From: Aliiroseovarius sp. PrR006
Lineage (GTDB): Bacteria; Pseudomonadota; Alphaproteobacteria; Rhodobacterales; Rhodobacteraceae
Length of the DNA: 64,000 bases
NCBI RefSeq assembly: GCF_010500215.1
Contig: NZ_JAAGOY010000004.1
Location: 930,001 to 994,000 of the forward strand
Direction of reading: 5' to 3'
Positions within the stretch are counted from its first letter, which is position 1. Every line of letters starts with the position of its first letter. This document shows positions 55,367-63,866 of the stretch, in pieces. The position numbers and the translations under genes are program-made. A model generated the notes under the pieces. That model was not told the origin of the DNA and did not search any database. It worked only from the letters and a program-made list of their open reading frames with translations.

Positions 55367-56950
55367 TTATTCCGCAGGCGTGGTGGGGGCTTCCTCGACC
55401 ACGACATTCTCGTTCACCAACTCGTCTTCCTTGTGGAAGAGCGGGTAGATGTAGAGGAACGCCGCCGAGATCAGGTAACCGGCAGAGACGCCGCTGAGCT
55501 CGGGCCAATGCAGGCTGGCACCGTGGATGATGCCGAAGGCCGACATGATGGCCGCTGCCAAGGCAAAGCCACCGGCATTCTTGAAGTTGCCATCGATGAC
55601 ACTTGCCACAATGGCACCCCAGATCAAGCCCGTCAGGATGGCACCTTGGGACAGGGCCAGGTGGCCTTCAAAGTGGGCCCCTTGCTGCAGAAGGGCGGCG
55701 GTCAGCGCTTCATCGCCAAGTTGCGGCAGGCCTGCCACGCCAACAGCACCAAGCGCACCGATCAGCGATCCCCATTTGACCATCAGGAAGGACGACACGT
55801 GGGGCATCATGGCAAAGGTCACGGCAGCCATATGGTCCGTCTTGACCGAATGGGCTGTGTTGGTGATCAAGCTCAGCGCCACAAACACCAGAACCGGCGC
55901 GGCGGCTGCCACGGGGATCAGATTGTTCAGGAACGCCAACAGGCCAAGGAACGCGGCCAGAGGGATCACGACCCCCACGCCGATGATATATCCGGAATGG
56001 GCCCCCATACGTTTATAAGCCGGGTGGCCGATATAGGCGGTGGTCGGGAAAGGCGAACCAAAGACCGCGCCAACCATAGTGCCCAGACCATCGGTGATCT
56101 GGCAGGTTGCAACAGGGTAGTGGTCGCCAGCAGCCTCGGCACTCTCGACGTTGTTCATCGTTTCGATGAAGTTGTAGATCTGCACCGGTACCAGAACCAG
56201 GAACAGCTCCGGGTTGGCAAACAGGTGTTGGATACCCGCAATCAGGTCACCGATATAGGGCATGGGCGGGTAGAAGCCGACGCCATCGGTGCTGATTTTG
56301 GCTTCACCAATCGCAAAGGCCACAATCGTCCCGACGATCAGCGCAAGCAAACCAGCCGGAATGTTAAACGGCAGACGGAAGCGCCCAACCAGACCCCACA
56401 GAATGATGATCATCGAGGCAAAGCCGATGAACGGGTTCTCAAACACTGTGGCCAGCGGCACAGTGCCGATGAACACAAGCGCGATGCCGCACAGCGTGCC
56501 CAGCATCCCTGCGCGCGGCGTCACGCGTTTCAGCCACGGACCGATGATCGCGCCCATAGCGGCAACGATACCGCCCATGAAGCCGGCGCCGATGCCAACC
56601 TGCCAGGCCAGAACCGGATCATTTGTCGACCAATAGATCGGCCCGATCACGCCAAACAGATAGACGAACATCACCGGCGTCGAAATGCCGTAAGGCATTG
56701 CCGTAACGTCCCGCCCGTGCTGAGCCGCCGCGCGTTTGGCGAGGCCTACATAGACCGCAATCCCCGCAAGGATCGCGATTGCCGCACCTGGCACGATGCG
56801 CCCATAGACGATCTCGGCCGGCATTTGGAAGACGAACTGACAGATGCCCGCCAGAACCATCAAGTTGATCAGGTTGTCGGTGAACAGCGCCCAAAACGCG
56901 CTGAAATCGCTGCGATGAAACAGCTTGTATGTGTAACTCCCATCCCTCAT
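55367..56950 (-). CDS. Purine/xanthine permease (NCS2-related)
   Basis: The 527-residue protein has about 12 membrane segments with GRDVTAMPYGISTPVMFVYLFG near the first helices and FGSPFPTTAYIGHPAYKRMGAHSGY in the signature region, as in AzgA/PbuG-like members of the NCS2 superfamily. The location between xdhC and guaD suggests uptake of guanine, hypoxanthine or xanthine. The ATG at 56950 has GGAGG five bases upstream. Confidence 0.85.
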   Translation of the reverse strand: MRDGSYTYKLFHRSDFSAFWALFTDNLINLMVLAGICQFVFQMPAEIVYGRIVPGAAIAILAGIAVYVGLAKRAAAQHGRDVTAMPYGISTPVMFVYLFGVIGPIYWSTNDPVLAWQVGIGAGFMGGIVAAMGAIIGPWLKRVTPRAGMLGTLCGIALVFIGTVPLATVFENPFIGFASMIIILWGLVGRFRLPFNIPAGLLALIVGTIVAFAIGEAKISTDGVGFYPPMPYIGDLIAGIQHLFANPELFLVLVPVQIYNFIETMNNVESAEAAGDHYPVATCQITDGLGTMVGAVFGSPFPTTAYIGHPAYKRMGAHSGYIIGVGVVIPLAAFLGLLAFLNNLIPVAAAAPVLVFVALSLITNTAHSVKTDHMAAVTFAMMPHVSSFLMVKWGSLIGALGAVGVAGLPQLGDEALTAALLQQGAHFEGHLALSQGAILTGLIWGAIVASVIDGNFKNAGGFALAAAIMSAFGIIHGASLHWPELSGVSAGYLISAAFLYIYPLFHKEDELVNENVVVEEAPTTPAE

Positions 56951-57015
56951 GGGGACCTCCTTCAATCAAACCGGGCTGGGGGCGTTCTCCTCGACACGTC
57001 CCAACCCGCGTTGCT

Positions 57016-57867
57016 TCACTGCGCCGCGATATGCGAAACAGCGCCCCAGTCAGGGGAATGTGCGGCAGTTTCAGAGGTCAGCGCCGTGATCACTTCTGCC
57101 GCCACGACGGCGGCGATCACGGCTGGCCGCTTGTCGCGGCTACCGCCTGCCCCGATGGGGCAGATCAAGGGTGCAACGGACAGGCCGTCGCAATTCTTAC
57201 GGGTCCAGCTGGCGAATTTCGCGCGCTTTGTGGCGGACCCAATCATTCCAATATAGGATGCATCGCCGCGTTCCAGCGCGGCCGAGGTCAGCAGAAAATC
57301 CAACCCGTGGTCATGGGTCAGAACGATGAAAGCGCTGCCTTTCGACGCATTCATCACGTCAAACTCAGGCACAACACTTAGCCGTTTTTCCACATTGGCG
57401 TGGGAAAGGGCCAGCTCATCCTCGCGTTGGTCCACTAACACACAACGCACCGGAAGGTGTTGAAACAGATCTGCCAGCGCACGCCCCACATGCCCAGCGC
57501 CCAGCACATAGACTGCGGGCTGCCCGGCTTCTTCCATCTGAACGGCTTCCAAGGCGATATCTTTGTCCGTCGCGCTCATCCGCGCGAGCGCGATCTCAAC
57601 CCGGCCCCCGCAGCATTGGCCGATCTCGGGCCCAAGCGGGACATCCAGATGCTGCGACAGATCGCCGTTCGCCAACAAAGCCCGCGCGGCCTCAATCGCC
57701 AGATGCTCCAACTGGCCACCGCCAATTGTGCCCCACAACCCGTCAGCCCGGACATACATTTCGGTCCCGGCCGTGCGGGGGGAGGAACCACGCACTTTGG
57801 TCAGTCGCACACTGGCGACCGGGCCGGGACCTGTCAGGAACTGTTGAAGGGATTGGGCGGAATACAT
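57016..57867 (-). CDS. xdhC: Xanthine dehydrogenase accessory protein XdhC
   Basis: The 283-residue protein has the two XdhC parts: an N-terminal segment with VRGSSPRTAGTEMYV and GTIGGGQLEHLA, and a Rossmann-like part with VLGAGHVGRALADLF, LTHDHGLDF and YIGMIGSATKRAKF. XdhC sulfurates and inserts the molybdenum cofactor into XdhB. The ATG at 57867 lies four bases after the xdhB stop; an earlier in-frame ATG at 57897 would overlap xdhB. Confidence 0.93.
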   Translation of the reverse strand: MYSAQSLQQFLTGPGPVASVRLTKVRGSSPRTAGTEMYVRADGLWGTIGGGQLEHLAIEAARALLANGDLSQHLDVPLGPEIGQCCGGRVEIALARMSATDKDIALEAVQMEEAGQPAVYVLGAGHVGRALADLFQHLPVRCVLVDQREDELALSHANVEKRLSVVPEFDVMNASKGSAFIVLTHDHGLDFLLTSAALERGDASYIGMIGSATKRAKFASWTRKNCDGLSVAPLICPIGAGGSRDKRPAVIAAVVAAEVITALTSETAAHSPDWGAVSHIAAQ

Positions 57868-57871
57868 CGGA

Positions 57872-60196
57872 TCAACCCTGTGTGCGCAGGCGTTCAACTG
57901 CCATCAAAACGCGTTCGGGTGTGGCCGGAGCTTCAAGACGCGGACAGGTGCGATAGTCATTCACCGAAGCCACCGCCATCGACAGCGCCTCCAGCACCGA
58001 CACGCCCAGCACAAACGGGGGCTCGCCCACCGCTTTCGATCGTTTGATCGTCATCTCGCGGTTCTCGGACCAGTCTGCAAGGTCCACGTTGAACACGCGC
58101 GGGCGATCACTGGCGAGCGGGATCTTGTAGGTCGAGGGAGCGTGCGTGCGCAGGCGACCAGCGTCATCCCACCAAAGCTCTTCCGTGGTCAGCCAACCCA
58201 TGCCCTGAACGAAGGCACCTTCCACCTGCCCCTTGTCCAAGATCGGGTTCAACGACCGGCCCACATCATGCAAAATGTCCGTCCGCTCGATCCGGTATTC
58301 CCCGGTCAACGTGTCGATGGCGACCTCGGAACACGAGGCCCCATAGGCGTAGTAATAGAACGGCCGCCCGGTGCCCGAGGCACGATCCCAGTGGATTTTC
58401 GGCGTCTTATAGAACCCTGCCGCCGACAGCTGCACGCGGGCCATATAGGCTTCTTTGATGAAGGTATCGAAAGCGACGGTTTCATCCCCAATCCGCAGGT
58501 GATTGGGGCGGAATTCTACTGCATCTTCCGGCACGCCGCGGCTTTCAACCGCGAACGCGACCAGCCGCGCCTTGATCTGTTCCACCGCATCCAGCGCCGC
58601 CAGACCGTTCAGGTCCGCCCCAGAGGACGCTGCGGTGGCCGAAGTGTTCGGCACTTTCTCGGTCGTAGTTTTGGTGATCTTGATCCGGTTGAAATCGACC
58701 TGAAAGGCTTCAGCCACAACTTGGGCGATCTTGGTGTTCAGCCCCTGCCCCATTTCGGTCCCACCGTGGTTCAGGTGGATCGAGCCGTCATTGTAGACAT
58801 GGACCAGCGCGCCCGCCTGATTGAACCAGGTGGCGGTGAACGAGATACCGAACTTCACCGGCGTCAGTGCGATGCCGCGACGGATCACACCGCCTTTGGC
58901 ATTGTGTTCAAGGATCGCTTTGCGGCGCGCTTGATAGTCGGCGCTATCTTCCAGCTCGTCCACGATCCGGCCAATGACGTTGTCTTCGACCGTCTGGTGA
59001 TAGGGCGTCACATTGCGCCCGTCCGTCTCATCGCCATAAAAGTTGGCCTTGCGGACCTCCAACGGATCCTTGCCCAGCGCGAACGCAATCTCTTCGATCA
59101 TCCGTTCAGCGGCCACCGCACCTTGCGGCCCACCAAACCCGCGAAACGCGGTGTTCGAGACCGTATTGGTCTTTTGCGGACGCGAGGTCAGGCGCACGTT
59201 GGGGTAATAATAAGCGTTGTCCGCGTGAAACAGCGCGCGGTCCGTGACGGGACCGGACAGGTCCGAGGAATACCCACAACGGGCTGCAAACTGGCTGTCC
59301 ACCACTTGAATGCGGCCATCATCGTCAAAACCCAGATCATAATCGATCACAAAGTCATGGCGCTTACCGGTGGCCGTCATATCCTGATCACGATCCGGGC
59401 GGATCTTAACCGGGCGGTTCAGCTTTTTCGCGCCCAGCGCAGCGACCGCGCAGAACAGGTTCATCTGGCTTTCCTTTCCGCCGAACCCTCCGCCCATGCG
59501 GCGTACATTGACCACGACCGCATTGTTCGGAACGCCCAGAACATGGGCCACCATATGCTGCGCCTCGCTTGGGTGCTGGGTCGAGCAATGCACGATCACA
59601 TCGTCATCCTCGCCGGGGATCGCGAAAGCGATATGGCCTTCCAGATACATGTGATCCTGCCCACCGACGGTCATCTGACCCGAGATACGGTGCGTGGCTG
59701 CGGCAAACCCAGCCTCAACATCACCGCGCTCGAGCTTCAGAGGGTCTGTGACAAGGGGCATACCTGCCTTTTCAGCGGCCACCGGATCCAGTGCGTGCGG
59801 CAAAACCTCATACTCCACATCTGCAAGTTCTGCCGCGCGGCGTGCTGCGTCGCGAGTTTCGGCGATCACCGCAAACATAGGTTGGCCGTGGAACTCCACC
59901 TTCTCGGTCGGGAAAACCGGTTCATCATGGCGCCCTGTGGGGCTGACATCATTCACACCCGGCACGTCTTCTGCAGTAAGCACAGTGACCACGCCCGGCG
60001 CCTGACGCACGCGGGACAGCTCCATCGACAGGATTTTGCCATGCGTCACGGTCGAGACGCCAAGATAGGCATGCAGCGTGCCAATCGGCTCAGCGATGTC
60101 ATCGGTATAGTCCGCGCGGCCCTGAACTTGTTTGACGGCACTGTCATGTTTCAGGTTCTGATGCGCTGCACCTTTTACGTTTTGAAGATCTTTCAT
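57872..60196 (-). CDS. xdhB: Xanthine dehydrogenase, molybdopterin-binding subunit
   Basis: The 774-residue protein has the large-subunit motifs GGFGGKES, AFRGFGGPQGAVAAE, GGTEMGQGLNTKIAQV and KAVGEPP with the catalytic Glu725. It hydroxylates hypoxanthine and xanthine to urate at the Mo centre. The ATG at 60196 is preceded by AAGGGGGCG. It lies between xdhA and xdhC with gaps of 12 and 4 bases, so the three form one operon. Confidence 0.95.
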   Translation of the reverse strand: MKDLQNVKGAAHQNLKHDSAVKQVQGRADYTDDIAEPIGTLHAYLGVSTVTHGKILSMELSRVRQAPGVVTVLTAEDVPGVNDVSPTGRHDEPVFPTEKVEFHGQPMFAVIAETRDAARRAAELADVEYEVLPHALDPVAAEKAGMPLVTDPLKLERGDVEAGFAAATHRISGQMTVGGQDHMYLEGHIAFAIPGEDDDVIVHCSTQHPSEAQHMVAHVLGVPNNAVVVNVRRMGGGFGGKESQMNLFCAVAALGAKKLNRPVKIRPDRDQDMTATGKRHDFVIDYDLGFDDDGRIQVVDSQFAARCGYSSDLSGPVTDRALFHADNAYYYPNVRLTSRPQKTNTVSNTAFRGFGGPQGAVAAERMIEEIAFALGKDPLEVRKANFYGDETDGRNVTPYHQTVEDNVIGRIVDELEDSADYQARRKAILEHNAKGGVIRRGIALTPVKFGISFTATWFNQAGALVHVYNDGSIHLNHGGTEMGQGLNTKIAQVVAEAFQVDFNRIKITKTTTEKVPNTSATAASSGADLNGLAALDAVEQIKARLVAFAVESRGVPEDAVEFRPNHLRIGDETVAFDTFIKEAYMARVQLSAAGFYKTPKIHWDRASGTGRPFYYYAYGASCSEVAIDTLTGEYRIERTDILHDVGRSLNPILDKGQVEGAFVQGMGWLTTEELWWDDAGRLRTHAPSTYKIPLASDRPRVFNVDLADWSENREMTIKRSKAVGEPPFVLGVSVLEALSMAVASVNDYRTCPRLEAPATPERVLMAVERLRTQG

Positions 60197-60208
60197 CACA
60201 TCGCCCCC

Positions 60209-61672
60209 TTACGCGGTCGCCAGACGTACGGGCACGTCACTGGCAGTGTCATGTTCAAGGTGGAAACGGCGCAGCAGGTTTCCGGCCACAAGCAGCCGGT
60301 ATTCTGCCGACGCGCGCCAGTCCGTGAGTGGTGAGAAGTCTTGCGCAAGCGCCTTGGCCGCCGCATCGAAAACTTCGGCGCTCCATGGCTGGCCGACCAG
60401 CACGGTCTCTGCGGCAGTTGCTCGTTTCGGCGTGGCAGCCATACCGCCAAAAGCAATACGGGCGTTCGTGATGATGCCATCCACAACCGAGATACTAAGC
60501 CCGGCAGCAACCGACGAGATATCCTCGTCCCGGCGTTTCGAAATCTTATAGGCCGCATCAATCTGCGACGCAGGCGCACGCGGGATACGGATGCTGGCGA
60601 CAAACTCGCCCTCGTTGCGGTCCTGTTTGCCATAGTCGACGAAGAAGTCCTCTAGAGGCAGAGAGCGCGTGCCCTTCGTGCTTTGCAGCATCACCTCAGC
60701 GCCCAGCGAGATGAGAACCGGCGGCGTGTCCCCAATCGGAGAGCCGTTTGCAATATTGCCCCCAATCGTGCCCATATTGCGCACTTGCCATCCAGCAATA
60801 CGATCCCAGTATTCCCCCAGATGGGGGAAGGCCTGACGGATCGCCGATTGGCTTTCGCTATAAGTTACGCCCGCGCCGATGGTCAGCGCGTCGTCGGTCA
60901 TATCGATGGATTTCAGATCATCCAGATGGGTGATGAACACAACCGGAGAGATCGGCCGCATGAACTTCGTCACCCACAGACCCACATCCGTCGAGCCCGC
61001 CACGATGGTCGCTTTCGGGTTGTCTGCCAACACCTTTGCAAGGTCAGTGGCGTCTAGCGGCAGAATGGCACGGTCGTCTTCCGGGCCAGTCTCGACGCGG
61101 GCAGTCTGGGACAGTGCGGTCAGTTGCGCCGTCACCGTCGCCCGCTCGGTTTTCAGATGATCATGCGCCGGGGTACCATACTGGTTCACGGCCAGCGCGG
61201 CTTTCACGATGGGTTCATACCCCGTGCAACGACACAGGTTCCCTTGGATTGCCGTCTCAACCTCTTCAGCGTTCGGCTGCGGGTTCTCCATCCACAGGGC
61301 GTAAAGTGACATGACGAAGCCAGGAGTGCAGAAGCCACACTGACTGCCATGGAAATCCACCATCGCTTGTTGCACGGGATGCAAGCGCCCCTTGGGGCCC
61401 GCCAGATGTTCGATCGTGACGATGTGGCAGCCATTCAGCGAGGCCAAAAAGCGAATGCAAGCATTTACGGTTTCATAATGCAGTACGCCATTTTGAAGCC
61501 GCCCAACCATAACTGTACAAGCTCCGCAGTCGCCCTCCGCGCAGCCTTCTTTGGTGCCGGTCAGACGCTCTTCAATCCGCAGATAGTCCAGAAGCGTCAG
61601 CGTGGCTTTCACGCTAGAAACGGTTTTCTCTTGTCCGTTCAGAAGAAAGCGAATGTTGCTTTGATTAGTCAT
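60209..61672 (-). CDS. xdhA: Xanthine dehydrogenase, FAD and iron-sulfur subunit
   Basis: The 487-residue protein has two [2Fe-2S] domains: the plant-ferredoxin type with Cys44, Cys49 and Cys52 (GCAEGDCGAC) and the helical one with QCGFCTPG and GNLCRCTGY; then an FAD domain with IVAGSTDVGLW and NMGTIGGNIANGSPIGD. It passes electrons from the Mo centre to NAD. GGGAGG precedes the ATG. It is divergent from a LysR gene. Confidence 0.95.
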   Translation of the reverse strand: MTNQSNIRFLLNGQEKTVSSVKATLTLLDYLRIEERLTGTKEGCAEGDCGACTVMVGRLQNGVLHYETVNACIRFLASLNGCHIVTIEHLAGPKGRLHPVQQAMVDFHGSQCGFCTPGFVMSLYALWMENPQPNAEEVETAIQGNLCRCTGYEPIVKAALAVNQYGTPAHDHLKTERATVTAQLTALSQTARVETGPEDDRAILPLDATDLAKVLADNPKATIVAGSTDVGLWVTKFMRPISPVVFITHLDDLKSIDMTDDALTIGAGVTYSESQSAIRQAFPHLGEYWDRIAGWQVRNMGTIGGNIANGSPIGDTPPVLISLGAEVMLQSTKGTRSLPLEDFFVDYGKQDRNEGEFVASIRIPRAPASQIDAAYKISKRRDEDISSVAAGLSISVVDGIITNARIAFGGMAATPKRATAAETVLVGQPWSAEVFDAAAKALAQDFSPLTDWRASAEYRLLVAGNLLRRFHLEHDTASDVPVRLATA

Positions 61673-61766
61673 GAGGCCTCCCAAAACCTATCCCGCGCAG
61701 GCGGGTATGAAGGTGAGTTTACGGCGTCTGACTGCGCGGTAAAATGGTGGCTTTAGGGAAATACTT

Positions 61767-61781
61767 TCAACAGATCGTTGA
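61767..61781. promoter_or_regulatory. Inverted repeat TCAAC-N5-GTTGA, candidate LysR site
   Basis: A perfect 15-base inverted repeat of the form typical for LysR proteins lies in the 168-base divergent region between xdhA and the LysR gene at 61841. Confidence 0.45.
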
Positions 61782-61840
61782 TAATGACTATGATGGGCGC
61801 AATCGGCACCGAGGTGCTTTGAGAAAAGGAAGGAAGCCCA

Positions 61841-62761
61841 ATGGCCTATATGGAAAGCCTGCGAGTCTTTTGCCGAGTGGTTGAGTTGGGCAGCATCACC
61901 TCAGGCGGGCGCGACCTGCGCCTTACGCCAGCCGTGGCAAGCAAACGGATCAAGGAGCTAGAGAAACATCTGGGCGTGCGGTTGTTCAATCGGACGACTC
62001 GGTCGCTGACCCCCACCGAAGTCGGTCAGCAGTTTTACACCGAGGCTTTGCGCATTCTGGAAACCGTGGACGAGGCCGAAAGCGTCGTTGCGCGTTTTTC
62101 GGACGCACCGCGGGGCACCGTGCGGGTGACCGCGCCGATGGCGGCGGGGCGCCGGATCATTGCCCCACTGGTGCCTGAGTTTGTAGATCAGAACCCGAAT
62201 ATCGACGTGCGAATGCGAATGTCGGATCGCAAGGTCGATATCCTCGCTGATGGTCTGGACGTGGCCTTCTTCGTCGGAACACCGCATGACAGCAGCCTGA
62301 AGTTGCGCAAGATTGCCGACTGCACACGCACACTTTGTGCCGCCCCCGCATATCTGGAACAAGCAGGCACGCCCAAGCACCCCGAAGACCTGCTACAAGG
62401 TCACAATTGCCTGTTGCTGCGGTATCCCCGGTCACCCGAGTATTTCTGGACGCTCAACTCTGACACCGGATATCGCAAGTTTGAGGTGTCCGGAAAGTAC
62501 GACGCTGATGACAGTGATGTGCTGTTGAATTGGGCGCTGGACGGGCGCGGGATTGTCAACAAGCCGCTCTTTGAAGTGGCTGAGCATCTTCGCTCGGGAC
62601 GTTTGGTGGAAATCTTGCCTGACGCGCGGCCAATGCCATCCATGTTCGGATGCCTTTACCCGCACAAGAAACTGCAGGACCCAAAGATCCGCCTATTGGT
62701 GGACTTCGTTGCACGCCGCGGTTTGGAGGTGCTGAAGGCAAGTACTTCGCACTCAACGTAG
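61841..62761 (+). CDS. LysR family regulator next to xdhA
   Basis: The 306-residue protein has a LysR helix-turn-helix (RVFCRVVELGSITSGGRDLRLTPAVASKRIKELEKHLGVRLFNRTTR) and an effector domain. It is strongly related to the regulator at 48999. It is divergent from xdhABC and its 3' end faces bhcD, so it most likely controls xanthine dehydrogenase. AAAGGAAGGAAG precedes the ATG. Confidence 0.9.
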   Translation: MAYMESLRVFCRVVELGSITSGGRDLRLTPAVASKRIKELEKHLGVRLFNRTTRSLTPTEVGQQFYTEALRILETVDEAESVVARFSDAPRGTVRVTAPMAAGRRIIAPLVPEFVDQNPNIDVRMRMSDRKVDILADGLDVAFFVGTPHDSSLKLRKIADCTRTLCAAPAYLEQAGTPKHPEDLLQGHNCLLLRYPRSPEYFWTLNSDTGYRKFEVSGKYDADDSDVLLNWALDGRGIVNKPLFEVAEHLRSGRLVEILPDARPMPSMFGCLYPHKKLQDPKIRLLVDFVARRGLEVLKASTSHST

Positions 62762-62763
62762 AA

Positions 62764-62790
62764 CGCCCGCCACAGAGAACCGGGCGGGCG
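62764..62790. terminator. Hairpin between the convergent LysR and bhcD genes
   Basis: CGCCCGC pairs with GCGGGCG around a 13-base loop. No T-run follows on either strand, so it is at best a weak terminator. Confidence 0.4.
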
Positions 62791-62810
62791 CTGTCTGGAT
62801 TTGTGTCCGA

Positions 62811-63776
62811 TCAGAAATCGACTTCGATGGCGATGCCCTTTTCAATTGCAAGCTCTACGACAGACGCTGCCACGGCAAGGTCCTGCAATCCGACGCCGGT
62901 GCCATCAAACAGCGTGATCTGATCGTCGGATGTCCGCCCCGGATTGGTTCCGTTGATCACCGCACCGATCTGCGCCACATCGCTTTCCTGGATCAGCCCC
63001 TGCCCCACAGCATGTTGCGCTTCGCCGATGGTGATGGACTGCGCGACCTCGTCCGTGAACACGTCCGCTTTGACCAGCAACTGCGGATCGACCTCTTGTT
63101 TGCCCTTCGTGTCGGTGCCCATGCAGGCGATATGCGTGCCCGGGCTGACTTGGCCTGCCCCAAGAATTGGATCGAAAGAAGACGTGATCGAGATGATCAC
63201 ATCAGCCTCTGTCATGCCGTCAAGCTCGACCGCTTCAAACGGCAACCCGGCCTCGTCTGCGACCTTTTCAAGGTTCGGCAGCATCTCGGGATGCAGGTTC
63301 CAGCCGATCACCTTCTCAAACGACCGCTTCTCAAGCGCAGCACGCAGTTGGAACGTCGCCTGATGGCCAGCACCGATCATACCGATCACCTTGGCATCTT
63401 CACGTGCAAGGTGCTTGATCGAGACCGAAGACGCAGCAGCCGTGCGCAGGGCGGTCAACAGGTTGCCCCCCACCATCGCCTTGGCCTTGCCCGTGTCCGG
63501 ATCAAACAGGAAGACGGTCGACTGGTGATTGATGATCCCGCGCTTTTCCAAATTGTTGGGCCAATAGCCGCCGGCCTTCAGCCCCAAAGTCAGCCCGGCC
63601 TGATCGAACCCGCCCTTGAAGCCATAAAGCGCATCCTCGTGGCCGATTGCCTCGCGGATTACAGGGAAGTTGTAGGCGTCGCCCGACGCCATCGCCGCAA
63701 AAACTTGTTCCACCGCGCTAAAGGCGGCGTCGCGGGTCATAAGGCCCGCAATCTCGCGTTCTGGAACGATATACAT
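62811..63776 (-). CDS. bhcD: Iminosuccinate reductase (beta-hydroxyaspartate cycle)
   Basis: The 321-residue protein belongs to the ornithine cyclodeaminase/mu-crystallin family: GLKAGGYWPNN, GNLLTALRTAAASSVSIKHLA and the Rossmann motif GMIGAGHQATFQLRAALE. A C-terminal fragment of a BhcC-type aldolase lies directly upstream, which is the order of the bhc operon, so the enzyme is called iminosuccinate reductase, forming aspartate with NADH. An alanine dehydrogenase or cyclodeaminase role is the alternative on sequence alone. AAGGAC precedes the ATG. Confidence 0.8.
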   Translation of the reverse strand: MYIVPEREIAGLMTRDAAFSAVEQVFAAMASGDAYNFPVIREAIGHEDALYGFKGGFDQAGLTLGLKAGGYWPNNLEKRGIINHQSTVFLFDPDTGKAKAMVGGNLLTALRTAAASSVSIKHLAREDAKVIGMIGAGHQATFQLRAALEKRSFEKVIGWNLHPEMLPNLEKVADEAGLPFEAVELDGMTEADVIISITSSFDPILGAGQVSPGTHIACMGTDTKGKQEVDPQLLVKADVFTDEVAQSITIGEAQHAVGQGLIQESDVAQIGAVINGTNPGRTSDDQITLFDGTGVGLQDLAVAASVVELAIEKGIAIEVDF

Positions 63777-63797
63777 GTTTGTGTCCTTCGAAAAAGC

Positions 63798-63864
63798 GGG
63801 TGGAGTGCGTCACTCCACCCAGTTCAGGAGGGTTCGGCCCGTCACCGGGCCAACCTCAGAGGTT
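63798..63864 (-). other. Three stem-loops between bhcC and bhcD
   Basis: Consecutive perfect inverted repeats occur: GGGTGGAGTG/CACTCCACCC (63798-63820, loop of three), GGCCCG/CGGGCC (63836-63851, loop of four) and AACCTC/GAGGTT (63852-63864, loop of one). They fill most of the 90-base spacer and lack T-runs, so mRNA processing or stabilisation is more likely than termination. Confidence 0.55.
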
Positions 63865-63866
63865 CC

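Noticed and set aside
55322-57256. A 644-codon frame antisense to the permease and xdhC genes
   Set aside because: It crosses two real genes and their intergenic spacer; both sense products have clear family motifs.
58142-60334. A 730-codon frame antisense to xdhB
   Set aside because: xdhB motifs are intact on the minus strand; the antisense product is composition noise.
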